Shown here: piece by piece, positions 15,780 to 25,220 of the stretch | Layout: each line of letters opens with the position of its first letter | How positions within the stretch are numbered: position 1 is the stretch's first letter | DNA from: HGM04593 sp045592125 | GTDB lineage: Bacteria > Bacteroidota > Bacteroidia > Bacteroidales > Bacteroidaceae | Assembly: GCA_045592125.1 (NCBI GenBank) | Contig: JAZNUE010000071.1 | Coordinates: forward strand, 12,664-76,663 | Reading direction: 5' to 3' | Length of the DNA stretch: 64,000 bases | The notes under the pieces: model-generated | Seen by the model: the letters and a program-made list of their open reading frames with translations, nothing else | What the model was told of the DNA's origin: nothing | Database searches by the model: none | Position numbers and translations under genes: made by a program

Positions 15780-16723
15780 ACCTTAAAGGGAAAATAATTG
15801 TTCTCTATGACCAAGCGATTGAAATCGTACTGGGTTACACAGTCCTTGCTCCTTGAGTCGCACAAGAGGAACCTTGCCAAACGGAATGCAAGCTGCATAC
15901 TACGGGTTGTACGGTAGAAGTATCTCAACACAAGAGGCATGTTCAATAAAACCCATACAATATACTCAATTGTGCCGAAATGGAGACGCACATTTATAAA
16001 GCGGTTGAGATAGTGCAGATAATATTTAGACACGCCCATAGTCTTACCCACCGTAGCTCCTACCTTATGATAAATAAGCGAGTCAAGCACACATGCCATT
16101 GGGATTTTGTTTTCTCTCATGCGCAAAGAGAACTCAAAATCCTCTTCACCGAAGAAGAAACGTTCTGTGAACAAATGCCCCTGCTCATCAATCAGTTCGG
16201 GATAGAAGAAGAGCGCACATCCTGTTACAAATGAGATTGGGATGTACTCATTCTCCTTGACTTCAGAATCGTGGCTGCCGGCATAGTTATAGCGACGGAA
16301 ACCAAAACGTAGTTTGCCGCCACAGTTCCAAATCTTATGCTTGTCATAATGGTAATTAATCTTTGGAGTGAGCACACGATATTGCGGATGTGAGGCAGAG
16401 AATGCCTTGATTCGCACAAGGAAATCGGGCATGACCTCAGTATCATTATTCAGCAACAGATAACTGTCGGGGCTATCCTTGGCCGCAATTGCAATTCCTT
16501 TGTTGTTGCCGCGGGCAAAGCCGTAGTTGTCATCAAGCGACACTATACAGACATCAATGCAGCCGTTCTCTCTTATCCAAGAATCGATACGCTGCAAGGA
16601 ATCGTCGGAAGAACCGTTGTCAACCACATAGACACGAAAATTGCCTTTGGCCTTAACCAAGGATTCCAAACAAGCCAACGTATCATCAGCACCGTTCCAA
16701 TTTAGTATTATTATAGCAGTCAT
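15776..16723 (-). CDS. Family 2 glycosyltransferase
   Basis: A 315-residue enzyme of the rhamnosyltransferase-like GT2 group. 'AIIILNWNGADDTLACLESL', 'YVVDNGSSDDSLQRI' and 'SYLLLNNDTEVMPDFL' are the three expected motifs (NDT replaces DxD, as in this subfamily), and 'FFFGEEDFEFSLRMRE' is the acceptor/base region. It would add one sugar to the growing repeat unit on undecaprenyl phosphate at the inner face of the cytoplasmic membrane. 4-bp overlaps with both neighbours show tight coupling. Confidence 0.9.
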   Translation of the reverse strand: MTAIIILNWNGADDTLACLESLVKAKGNFRVYVVDNGSSDDSLQRIDSWIRENGCIDVCIVSLDDNYGFARGNNKGIAIAAKDSPDSYLLLNNDTEVMPDFLVRIKAFSASHPQYRVLTPKINYHYDKHKIWNCGGKLRFGFRRYNYAGSHDSEVKENEYIPISFVTGCALFFYPELIDEQGHLFTERFFFGEEDFEFSLRMRENKIPMACVLDSLIYHKVGATVGKTMGVSKYYLHYLNRFINVRLHFGTIEYIVWVLLNMPLVLRYFYRTTRSMQLAFRLARFLLCDSRSKDCVTQYDFNRLVIENNYFPFKV

Positions 16724-17970
16724 ACGCGTTTATTAATCCTGTATATACTGAACAGACACAACAAGAACAGCAGAATCTCGGAAAAGGACATGGCCCAGGC
16801 CGCCGCAGCAGCACCGTATTGCGGCGCAAGACACAGCATGAATATGACACTGAATACTCCGGTAACCAATACTGAACGAAAGAAAAAGTGCTGTCCGTCC
16901 ATATTTATTAGTCCGACAATACCTACAAGGTAATTGATCTCGCCGAACAGGACTACAAGTGTCATTATGCGTATAAGCGGAACGCATGCTGCAAACTCCT
17001 TGCCGCAGAGAATATCCGAAATGAGTGGAGCAAACAGATAAACGCATGCTGCCGCTACAGACACTACTGCGGTGAAAGGAACGGCTATCTTACGCAACAA
17101 CCGGACATTCTGCGCTACCGGCTGACCTTTGAAACGAAGACTGAGATGAGGAAACAAGGCCTGGGCGGCAGGCGAAATCAGCGACTGGAACCCTTTGATT
17201 ACCTTTTCTACTGCAGAATAGGCACCGACAACCTCATCGCCAGCAAACTGCTTAAGGATAAACACATTTGCATTACGGTAGAGGTTCATGCCGAAAGTAG
17301 AGCCGAAGACTGCGCTGCCCTCCTTAAGCTGCTCCTTGACATCGGCCATCCTTGGCATTCCCAGCCTGAGGCCAAACTGCCGCCGTACAAGCACCTGACT
17401 GAGGAGCGCTGCAAGGATATACCCGAGAGAGTTGAAAAGGATAAGCAGCTCATAGTCCTCGCTGCGGCGCACCAAGACAAATATAAGGAGAGTAAACAGT
17501 ATCTTTGATGACGCATTGACTATTGTCATGTACTTCATCTTCTCCATTCCCTGAAAAAGCCATACAGGCGTGAGGATATCGCCTGCTACCATTCCAAGGC
17601 CATACACAAGCATCAGCACGCCGCTGGCGTCCTTCAGCAGCCAGCGGGAGAAAGGCAGCATGGCAGCAAGAAGAGCAACAGCAATAAGCGCCTTGCTTGC
17701 CGTAACTGCACTATATATACGCGACACCGCCGCCTTGTCATCGCGGCACTGCGATATCATCTTCGTAGCAGAAAAGTTAAATCCGTACGTGCAGAAAAGT
17801 ATTATATACTGTATGATAACATATATATATGAGTATGCACCATAGCCTTGCATGCCAACCACACTAATGATATACGGCAGCGTCACCAATGGCAACAAGA
17901 CGTTGAGCGCGTTCAGGACTGAAAGCGATAGAAAGTTCTCTATAAGATGCTTATAGTTCTGTAGTTTCAT
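16720..17970 (-). CDS. Wzx-like oligosaccharide flippase
   Basis: A 416-residue protein with about 12 membrane helices of the polysaccharide-biosynthesis (MOP) superfamily. The N terminus 'LIENFLSLSVLNALNVLLPLVTLPYIISVVGMQGYGAYSYIY' is characteristic. It flips the lipid-linked repeat unit across the inner membrane. The ATG at 17970 sits beside the stop of the upstream gene; a longer frame would overlap that gene by about 50 bp and adds nothing conserved. Confidence 0.9.
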   Translation of the reverse strand: MKLQNYKHLIENFLSLSVLNALNVLLPLVTLPYIISVVGMQGYGAYSYIYVIIQYIILFCTYGFNFSATKMISQCRDDKAAVSRIYSAVTASKALIAVALLAAMLPFSRWLLKDASGVLMLVYGLGMVAGDILTPVWLFQGMEKMKYMTIVNASSKILFTLLIFVLVRRSEDYELLILFNSLGYILAALLSQVLVRRQFGLRLGMPRMADVKEQLKEGSAVFGSTFGMNLYRNANVFILKQFAGDEVVGAYSAVEKVIKGFQSLISPAAQALFPHLSLRFKGQPVAQNVRLLRKIAVPFTAVVSVAAACVYLFAPLISDILCGKEFAACVPLIRIMTLVVLFGEINYLVGIVGLINMDGQHFFFRSVLVTGVFSVIFMLCLAPQYGAAAAAWAMSFSEILLFLLCLFSIYRINKRV

Positions 17971-17971
17971 A

Positions 17972-19219
17972 TTACATGCAATATTCTTTATCCTTATCCT
18001 TGGCACGCAAGCACTTATTGACAAACCAAAGCAACAGGACTATAACAGGAAACTCAAACACCACCAGATGGAAGAAATAGAATTCAAACCATCCCATAGC
18101 CAAAAGGCCGCATTCAAAGAAAAATATCACATATACATATATATTGCCCCACTTGATTGTTGCCAGTTTCAGGCAATACATCATTGTGCTCAATAACAGG
18201 ATATATATAACAAACGAACATGGATTAGTATATAAATATATGGTACCAAAGAATGTACGGACATTGGTCACATTAATGCCAGAATTGTAATAATACGGAT
18301 TAACCGGACTAATAAGCTCACCATTACCCGTTAGGGAATTGATGATATTGACAATTGGCGCCCAAATGGTTTCAAAACTGCCTGCATCAGGGAATCCTGC
18401 CTGCATATCAATACTCAGGCCATACACCCCACTTGTAAGATAATGCAGAAAATGCATATAGATAAAATCAAGAAAAACATCATCGACACCTCTTGACTGA
18501 ACAACAAGAATGGCAAGTGCATATGCAGCAAAGAATATAGCAAATGCTCCAAGCAGGACAAAAAGGGCAAGCTTCACTGTCAAGCGCGTCTTGCCTGCAA
18601 ATATGCGCATGATAATCGCTCCAAGCACTGGTATCACAATCCATCCTACAACCTGATTAAGAATGCCGACAGACAAGAAGACCAATATAATGGGCCATAA
18701 CCACCAACGTTTTTTGGAAACATAGTAGATACTCATCATCAGCAAAGGAAAAGTCAGAATTCGCAGGTGCCCCCATAAGCCACCGCCGCTGAGTCCGTCA
18801 CTGAAATCCTTTGTACCCATTTCTCCCTCGACAGTATTGCCTAAAGAAACACGCATACGGACAAAGAACAATAAAGCTATTGCAAACAGAAGCACTTTAA
18901 TACTTTCTGGGATCTCATCGTTCGGGTGCCTTGAGATGACACTTTTTCCATTGCAGCCCATAAAAGCACCGAAAACCAGACTCGGTAGGGAGAAGATAAG
19001 CAGGCCTACATTCCATATCAATATGCTTGGGTAGTAAAACTCGACAAAACCTAGATTGCCTGCAAGGACAATAGATACAAGTAAAACAATCAGATATGGC
19101 AACATTAAGCAGTTCAATGGTGTATAAATAGTCTTCCATGCTTTCAATTCAATATATAAAAGCACGGTCACCTCTAATAAAAACGATATTAGTATCAGCC
19201 AATCTTGAACACAGTCCAT
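17972..19219 (-). CDS. Wzy-like polysaccharide polymerase (O-antigen polymerase family)
   Basis: A 415-residue protein with ten or more membrane helices and a large loop (about 260-330) containing 'SGVYGLSIDMQAGFPDAGSFETIWAPI'. The hydrophobic layout, loop placement and position between Wzz and Wzx are those of a Wzy polymerase, which joins repeat units in the periplasm. Wzy proteins share little sequence, so the call rests on topology and context. The gene is more A+T rich than its neighbours, as is usual for wzy. Confidence 0.8.
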   Translation of the reverse strand: MDCVQDWLILISFLLEVTVLLYIELKAWKTIYTPLNCLMLPYLIVLLVSIVLAGNLGFVEFYYPSILIWNVGLLIFSLPSLVFGAFMGCNGKSVISRHPNDEIPESIKVLLFAIALLFFVRMRVSLGNTVEGEMGTKDFSDGLSGGGLWGHLRILTFPLLMMSIYYVSKKRWWLWPIILVFLSVGILNQVVGWIVIPVLGAIIMRIFAGKTRLTVKLALFVLLGAFAIFFAAYALAILVVQSRGVDDVFLDFIYMHFLHYLTSGVYGLSIDMQAGFPDAGSFETIWAPIVNIINSLTGNGELISPVNPYYYNSGINVTNVRTFFGTIYLYTNPCSFVIYILLLSTMMYCLKLATIKWGNIYVYVIFFFECGLLAMGWFEFYFFHLVVFEFPVIVLLLWFVNKCLRAKDKDKEYCM

Positions 19220-19382
19220 TCTTGATTATCAATTGATATCAAACTATTTAATTTCCCAAATAGTTTTACTTACAGAAACCGTAGCCCGTCATTTTTCATC
19301 TTCAGGAACAGTGCCAGTCCTCTCTCATTCCTAGTTACCAGACATTGCTATGCACTCTATAAAAGGACTTAACGGTATAAAA

Positions 19383-20450
19383 TTAAACAGTCTCTAATTT
19401 ATTATTGGTTCTTATGATACGGTCTTTGATTATAATCCACACAGACGTTCCGAAGAAAGCGAGGAACACGTACAGCAACCCCATCATCATTTTCTTAGGC
19501 GACGAGGCCTTTACTGGCACGTAGGCAGGCTGCATGACCACGCACACAGGCGTTTGCTCCTGAACACGTGCACGTGCCAATTCCAGGTTATGCGCTATCT
19601 GTGAATAGACTCCAAAGGCAAGGTCCTTTTCACTCGACAAGCGGTCAAGTTCTATCTGGTACATTGCGTTCGTTATGTTCTGATGACGACCTAAATAATT
19701 TGCGTAGGCGTCCTGCGCATCGCGGTACTTGGTCTCTGCCGCCGTGTAAAGCACCTCGGCATACTCCAGATCCTTACGCGCCTTTGCCGAGCGGTATCTC
19801 TCGACATATTCCTGCAGTTTTTCCGAGACCGCATTCGCTACAAAGGCCGCAATCTTGGGGTCCTGCATAGTCACATTTATAGTGATTACATTGTTTCCTT
19901 TGTCTACCGAAATGCCTATGCGACCGTCAAGTGCAGCAAGCATCTTGAACTGCTGCTTCGATGGGCTGAAGTTTTCCTGGGCATCAAGACCGTCGATATG
20001 GACTTCCTTGCTGTCACCGGCTATGAGTTCCAACGGTACAGAATAAATTGCAGTCCACCATGGTTTTCTCTGGTGCAGCAGGAGATACTCATACAGGGTT
20101 GTCTCAATCTCTTCGTCCTGTGACTTCACTTGCATTAGGAGTATTTCTGAGAGAAATGGCGTAGAAGAGACTATCTGGGGGTAGAGTTCGGGGTAGAATG
20201 CGTCGTCGCTCATGTTCCCCCCGATATTTACACCGGCCATGGAGGCTAGGGCGCCAATACTGCCAGGAAGAGAACCAGAAGAGGAGAACTCTGGGGCCAG
20301 GACCGATGTTGCAGTATACTGCTTGGGGATACTGAACGCAACGATAATGGCCAGCACTCCTCCAATGAAGCAGTTTATCAGCAGCAGTTTCTTTCTGGAC
20401 CACAAAAGCAGGAGTATCTCTATTATGCCATCATTATTCTTCTCTTCCAT
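19383..20450 (-). CDS. Wzz-type chain-length determinant protein
   Basis: A 355-residue protein with two membrane helices: near the N terminus ('KKLLLINCFIGGVLAIIVAFSIPKQY') and near the C terminus ('MMMGLLYVFLAFFGTSVWIIIKDRI'), the latter preceded by the usual Pro-rich 'MQPAYVPVKASSPKK'. The periplasmic part is helical and coiled. It sets chain length together with Wzy. No fused tyrosine-kinase domain follows, so it is a Wzz-only protein and not a Wzc. I chose 20450 (MEEKNNDG); 20501 is an alternative start. Confidence 0.9.
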   Translation of the reverse strand: MEEKNNDGIIEILLLLWSRKKLLLINCFIGGVLAIIVAFSIPKQYTATSVLAPEFSSSGSLPGSIGALASMAGVNIGGNMSDDAFYPELYPQIVSSTPFLSEILLMQVKSQDEEIETTLYEYLLLHQRKPWWTAIYSVPLELIAGDSKEVHIDGLDAQENFSPSKQQFKMLAALDGRIGISVDKGNNVITINVTMQDPKIAAFVANAVSEKLQEYVERYRSAKARKDLEYAEVLYTAAETKYRDAQDAYANYLGRHQNITNAMYQIELDRLSSEKDLAFGVYSQIAHNLELARARVQEQTPVCVVMQPAYVPVKASSPKKMMMGLLYVFLAFFGTSVWIIIKDRIIRTNNKLETV

Positions 20451-20589
20451 ACAAAGACTTATTTTAGTTATACTATGACCATCATCATTATATAAAGCCA
20501 TATCTGCCAAGAACCACACCCTACAAAGTGAACAGGTGAAAGAACTAGGCTTCTTACAGAAAGGAACAGCGTCTCATAGGCCGCACCAG

Positions 20590-23100
20590 TTACTTAAGCA
20601 GGTTTACAAGCGTAACCACAACCGTGGTCAGCGATGCCGTAGCGGAGGTTATCGCGACAATCTCTGCTGTCGAGAGTTTCTTTGAGACACTCTTTGTGGG
20701 CACTACAATCTCGCATCCAGGCTTTATGTCCTTGCTTGAATACTTTGACACCTCGTTCACTCCGCCATTCATATATATGGCATAGACATCACTTTTCTTC
20801 GCCTTGTCGGTATATCCGCCGGCACGCTTTATATAGTATCCGAGTTTCTCGCCCTTCTTGTAGTTAATGGTTATGGGGTAACGTACCTCGCCGCTTATCT
20901 TTACTGTGCTGGTATACTGCGGGACCGCAAGCACGTCACCTTCGCGGAGCACAATGTCTTCGGCACTGCCAGGAGCGGCCACGGCCTTCTCAAGGCTTAT
21001 GGCAACAGGATAGACGTCACCAAGGTCGAGCTTAAGGTTCATCAGCGAATCGGCCAGCGATATGTCATAACCCTTCGTATTGTCCGCACTCATGTTCTCC
21101 TCGTACATCTGTATCTGCGAAAGCCTCATCATGCCCTCCCTGCGCACACGCTCCTCGTCGGTTGTCTTGCGGTAGAGGCGTGCACCCTCGGGGAATGCGA
21201 ACTCTGAAAGCCCGCCAGCAGCCTCAACAAGGTCGCTCAGCCTGTAGTTGCGGCTATACATGGCATAGTCGCCGGCAAAGTTCACCGCTCCTTCTACCGT
21301 AACGCTCTTTGTGGACGAGTTCACTGGACTATGGCGCACATGCACCTCGTCGAACGGGCGCAGCACGAAACCAGCCGTCCCGTCTACAACAAAGCCGTCC
21401 TTAAGGGCAAAAGTGAAACATTCGGTCAGCGTATCGCTCTCTTCGGTGGCCATGGCGTCATATATCTGGCGGAACACATCTACCTTCGCCATTGACGCAG
21501 CCCTTGTAAGGCCGCCTGCCTGGAGGACAAAATCCTCCAGGGTAGTATTCTCGGCATACTCATATACTCCTGGATAGTTCACCTCGCCAGATATCTTGAG
21601 GGTCTCCTCGCCACGCATGTCATTTACCGAAGGGATAAACAGCACATCCTCCTTACGGAGCGCGACATCGGCCGCCGTGCCATCCATAATGCCTTCAATA
21701 TCTACCGGAAGCACTTCAAGGCGCCTGTCTGCCCTCCTGCGGTGCATTACAGCACGTGCCGTAAAGGCATCCTCGCGCAGGCCGTCGGCAGCCTCTATGA
21801 GCTCGTATACTGTATTAATGCTGCCGCCAACCTCGTACATGCCAGGATGGAACACCGCGCCCCTAATCTCGGCCATGTTAGAGAAACGCGGTATTATTGA
21901 GTCGACATATACCGAGTCGCCGTCAAGCAGGCCAAAAGAGGCAAAACCATCCTTGCCTACAGTATGCACAGAATACTCCCTGCCGCTCTTGCGCACTACC
22001 CTCACATTCTTTGTATATGCATCACCGGCAAATCCGCCCGTATAAGAAAGAAGGGTGGAAAGCGTCTCCCCGCTCTTCATCTCATACTTCATAGGGCGCT
22101 TCACCTTGCCCTGCACGTTTACAATGGCGTCATAAGGGCCAACGATAACAAGGTCATTGTCCTGCAAGCGTATATTTCCCGTATTGTTACCGTTAACAAT
22201 ATAGTCATAGACGTCAATCCCGGCCGCCTGCTTGCCATTCCTGAAGACCTTGATATTGCGCAGAGTACCCATGTCGCTTATGCCGCCTGCGGTATACAGG
22301 GCGTTGAACAGTGTAGACAGCGCGCTCAAGGTATATGAGCCTGGAACGGCCACATCACCTACAATCTCAACCTTTACACTGCGGGTTGAGCCTACTGAGA
22401 GACTTACAGAAGAACTGTTGTAGTATTCACCAAACACCTCTTTCACATGTTCGTTGGCAACAGCGACGGTGAGCCCGGCAAGACGTATCGGACCTATGTT
22501 CTCAACAATAATATTGCCGTCAGGCGATATTTCGCCGCTGAAGCTCTGCTGCGACGCGCCCCAGACATCTATTATTACCATATCGCCGGGCCCGAGGACA
22601 TAATCGGCAGGAGTGGGGATGTTCAGCGCAGGCTCAAAGGTAAGCAGCTCATTGTTGAAAAGGTTGCGGCCATACACCTCATCGCTCTTCAGCAGTTGCC
22701 TGTAGAATGCGACGGAATCAATGTCCAGGAACGCCATCTCGTTCTGGAGCATTGCCTGCTGCCTCTCCTTGTCGGGCCTAACGCCATCCTGGCTTTTCAT
22801 GAAGTCCCCGCCCTTACGTTCTGGATTCTTTATGGAATTATCCCTGTTGCGCCTGATTCCTGAGACATCAACAGCGCCAAGGCCATTCTGTTCCTGGTCA
22901 TATCTTGACTTTATCCTGCGGAGCTGGTCTGGGGTAACGCCCTGGCGCAGCAGTTTCTGGGCAATAGCCCTCTCGTCTGAGCCCTTCTGCTTCTCTGCAA
23001 GGACAATCTTTAGCACCTGTTCATCGGTAAGTTTCTGCGCTAATACGCTATTGAATGAGAGTAGCAGTACAAGGAGAAAAAGAAAATATCTCTTCATCAT
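20590..23100 (-). CDS. Polysaccharide export outer-membrane protein with SLBB repeats (Wza-like)
   Basis: An 836-residue protein with a signal peptide (MMKRYFLFLLVLLLSFNSVLAQ). A poly-export domain (about 155-245, 'YVLGPGDMVIIDVWGASQQSFSGEISPDGNI') is followed by about six SLBB-type domains, seen as repeated 'V-x-G-x-V-x-x-P-G-x-Y-x-x...L-x-x-x-I/L-x-x-A-G-G' (for example 'VEIVGDVAVPGSYTLSALSTLFNALYTAGG'). The last 25 residues are a single hydrophobic helix. It forms the outer-membrane exit channel. It is much longer than Wza (about 380 aa) because of the extra SLBB domains, as is usual in Bacteroidetes. It overlaps the upstream sugar transferase by one base. Confidence 0.93.
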   Translation of the reverse strand: MMKRYFLFLLVLLLSFNSVLAQKLTDEQVLKIVLAEKQKGSDERAIAQKLLRQGVTPDQLRRIKSRYDQEQNGLGAVDVSGIRRNRDNSIKNPERKGGDFMKSQDGVRPDKERQQAMLQNEMAFLDIDSVAFYRQLLKSDEVYGRNLFNNELLTFEPALNIPTPADYVLGPGDMVIIDVWGASQQSFSGEISPDGNIIVENIGPIRLAGLTVAVANEHVKEVFGEYYNSSSVSLSVGSTRSVKVEIVGDVAVPGSYTLSALSTLFNALYTAGGISDMGTLRNIKVFRNGKQAAGIDVYDYIVNGNNTGNIRLQDNDLVIVGPYDAIVNVQGKVKRPMKYEMKSGETLSTLLSYTGGFAGDAYTKNVRVVRKSGREYSVHTVGKDGFASFGLLDGDSVYVDSIIPRFSNMAEIRGAVFHPGMYEVGGSINTVYELIEAADGLREDAFTARAVMHRRRADRRLEVLPVDIEGIMDGTAADVALRKEDVLFIPSVNDMRGEETLKISGEVNYPGVYEYAENTTLEDFVLQAGGLTRAASMAKVDVFRQIYDAMATEESDTLTECFTFALKDGFVVDGTAGFVLRPFDEVHVRHSPVNSSTKSVTVEGAVNFAGDYAMYSRNYRLSDLVEAAGGLSEFAFPEGARLYRKTTDEERVRREGMMRLSQIQMYEENMSADNTKGYDISLADSLMNLKLDLGDVYPVAISLEKAVAAPGSAEDIVLREGDVLAVPQYTSTVKISGEVRYPITINYKKGEKLGYYIKRAGGYTDKAKKSDVYAIYMNGGVNEVSKYSSKDIKPGCEIVVPTKSVSKKLSTAEIVAITSATASLTTVVVTLVNLLK

Positions 23101-23705
23101 CAGAATTTTTTGCCGTTAATGATGTATACGAACGTTGTAAGAATGAGCTTGGCGTCGAGCCACAATGAACGGTTCTGCAGATAGTCAAGGTCCATCTGCA
23201 GGCGTATCAGCATCTTCTCCATGGTATCGGTGTAGCCATTATGGATTGTAGCCATTGATGTAAGGCCCGGACGCATAAGGAGAACATAGTCGTAATCGGG
23301 ATTCTCCTTACGTATTTTTTCAATGAAGTACTGGCGCTCAGGACGTGGCCCTACAAAAGACATGTCCCCCTTGAGGACATTGAAAAGCTGGGGAAGCTCG
23401 TCGAGGTGATGCTCACGCAGGAACTTGCCCACCTTTGTAAGCCTCTCGTCGCCTTTGGAGGCCAGCTGCGGCTTACCGTTGCACTCAGAATTGACGCGCA
23501 TAGTGCGGAACTTGTATATGTTGAACGGTTTTCCCTTGTACCCAATCCTCTCCTGGCTGAAGATTACGCTGCCCTCATTCTGGATACGGAGCATGACATA
23601 TACCACCAGGAAGACTGGAGACAAGACCAGCAGCCCTAAAAAAGAGCAAGTTATATCAAAGAAACGTTTTATAATGCGTTCAAAGGCGTTCATCCCATCC
23701 TTCAT
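23100..23705 (-). CDS. Undecaprenyl-phosphate sugar-1-phosphate transferase (initiating)
   Basis: A 201-residue priming enzyme: it transfers a sugar-1-phosphate from a UDP-sugar to undecaprenyl phosphate, the first step of repeat-unit synthesis. One membrane segment ('FFDITCSFLGLLVLSPVFLVVYVML') is followed by the catalytic domain with 'FSQERIGYKGKPFNIYKFRTM', 'HLDELPQLFNVLKGDMSFVGPRPE' and 'LLMRPGLTSMA'. It is the short, single-helix form. I chose 23705 because GGAGGG lies 10 nt upstream; ATG 23723 is possible. It opens the minus-strand operon. Confidence 0.92.
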   Translation of the reverse strand: MKDGMNAFERIIKRFFDITCSFLGLLVLSPVFLVVYVMLRIQNEGSVIFSQERIGYKGKPFNIYKFRTMRVNSECNGKPQLASKGDERLTKVGKFLREHHLDELPQLFNVLKGDMSFVGPRPERQYFIEKIRKENPDYDYVLLMRPGLTSMATIHNGYTDTMEKMLIRLQMDLDYLQNRSLWLDAKLILTTFVYIINGKKF

Positions 23706-23794
23706 GACCTGTATTCCCTCCATAAGATTTAGAAGTTCCCGACTCTTTCTCGCCAGCAATATCTGGTTATTCTACTATAGAAACTCCTTTTTAA

Positions 23795-23802
23795 CAAAAA
23801 TA
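23795..23802 (-). promoter_or_regulatory. Probable promoter -7 box of the polysaccharide operon
   Basis: On the minus strand TATTTTTG (TAnnTTTG type) about 90 bp upstream of the chosen start. The -33 element is not clear, so this is tentative. Confidence 0.45.
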
Positions 23803-23936
23803 TTGCAAAGAAAACACTTTTTTTCGGACAAAAAAAGCCTTGCAGGGCATTTGACACCCGGCACGACAGACTGGGCAGACGTATTCCGTTGATTCTAAAC
23901 ATCATACAAGGCGCCTGCCTTTTGTCTAGAAAATCA

Positions 23937-25220
23937 CTATATATGCTCAAGCGATGCTCCTGGATAATAATGCTCCAGTATCTGCCTGCAACAGTATCCG
24001 GCCTCGCCCATCATTGCAGCGCCTATCTGGCAAAGCCCTACTCCATGCCCCCAGCCGGCACCTTTAATCACGAAAGAGAGCGAGCCGCCGTCCACAGTCT
24101 TGTCAACGACAAATGCAGAGCTGTAAAGATGTGAGGCCGAAAGCCAGCGGCGTATCTCAAGTTCCTTGCCCACTACCATGGTGCGCCTGCTGCCCACAAC
24201 CCGCAGCCTTACTATGCGCCCCGAGGCAGCGCGCTCAACTGGCTGCAAGTCAATGACCTTGCCAAAGTCAATCCCAGAGCGTTCCTTTACCAGCGCCGAG
24301 AGTTCATCCTGGGTATACACCACCTTCCAGCGATAGAAATCGTTAGTCTCCTGGTCGTACCCGTTCAGTATCTGCGACAGCACTGCCGCATTGCTTGTGG
24401 AGCAGAATGACGCCGGGACACTCTCTATCCATTCACGGGCGCCTTCTTCGGTGGAAAGGGCGGGCAGCGGCTCATCGGCGGCAGAATCTCTCAGCGCCTC
24501 AAGATAGGCGTAGTCAACATCCTCCCAGCATGCCGAGAAACGTTCCGTTACACCGCCGCAGCACTTGCTGAAACGGGCATCACACACCTCGCCGCCATAC
24601 TTGAGCACAATATCGTTTGTTGCTGCTACAGCACGGGCGACATTCGGGTTTGCCGCACGTGTCACTCCCTGATAGCGCTGGCAATGGTCATCGGCACAGA
24701 AATCGAAAAGCGTGTGGTCCTCGCGAGCATACCAGCGCACCACCTCGACATCATTCTCCCATCCGAGCACACCCTGGGCAACCTTCTGCTTCCTGTGCAG
24801 CTGGGCATAGAGCCAGCTGCGCGACACAATGGCGTGGGCCTTGAGGAACTCCAGCGATGACGCGGCCGACATCTCGCTCGAGATTACGCTCACAAGGTAA
24901 TCCTCTACATCCACACGGTTCACCGCGCGCACTTCGCCATCCTCTACAATAAACAGCAGCTCGCCCTTGAAACTCTGGCTTTCCTTGCGCTGCCAATGGA
25001 AACTAACGCCAATCACCACATCGTGAAGAGCGAAGAGGGCCGTATCGCCTACTGGGGAGAAACTGAAGGAAGAGGACACCTCACTGCCCAGCCGCAGTAT
25101 GCCGTTCTCGGCAACAATGCAGTTCTCGCCAGAGAAGAGACTCCCGTTGCACAAGAACTCCCCAACGAGGGAGAACCTTATCTGCGGCGCCCGCAGAATG
25201 CCTACATCTATCCTGCTCAT
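23937..25220 (-). CDS. SpoIID/LytB domain protein
   Basis: A 427-residue protein without a clear signal peptide. The SpoIID domain covers about 110-400: 'YLVSVISSEMSAASSLEFLKAHAIVSRSWLYAQ' is the family's core, with the catalytic Glu in 'SSEM', and 'GAGWGHGVGLCQIGAAMMGEAGY' is the C-terminal signature. SpoIID proteins are lytic transglycosylases acting on denuded glycan strands; in Bacteroidetes the role is unclear, especially without an export signal. The ATG at 25220 forms an ATGA overlap with the upstream gene, so the two are translationally coupled. Confidence 0.9.
   Translation of the reverse strand: MSRIDVGILRAPQIRFSLVGEFLCNGSLFSGENCIVAENGILRLGSEVSSSFSFSPVGDTALFALHDVVIGVSFHWQRKESQSFKGELLFIVEDGEVRAVNRVDVEDYLVSVISSEMSAASSLEFLKAHAIVSRSWLYAQLHRKQKVAQGVLGWENDVEVVRWYAREDHTLFDFCADDHCQRYQGVTRAANPNVARAVAATNDIVLKYGGEVCDARFSKCCGGVTERFSACWEDVDYAYLEALRDSAADEPLPALSTEEGAREWIESVPASFCSTSNAAVLSQILNGYDQETNDFYRWKVVYTQDELSALVKERSGIDFGKVIDLQPVERAASGRIVRLRVVGSRRTMVVGKELEIRRWLSASHLYSSAFVVDKTVDGGSLSFVIKGAGWGHGVGLCQIGAAMMGEAGYCCRQILEHYYPGASLEHI

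Noticed and set aside
19240..19330. A short minus-strand frame without a start (reading ...LALFLKMKNDGLRFL) between wzz and wzy genes
   Set aside because: Could be the tail of a lost gene, but it is too short (about 25 residues) to assign and has no start codon.
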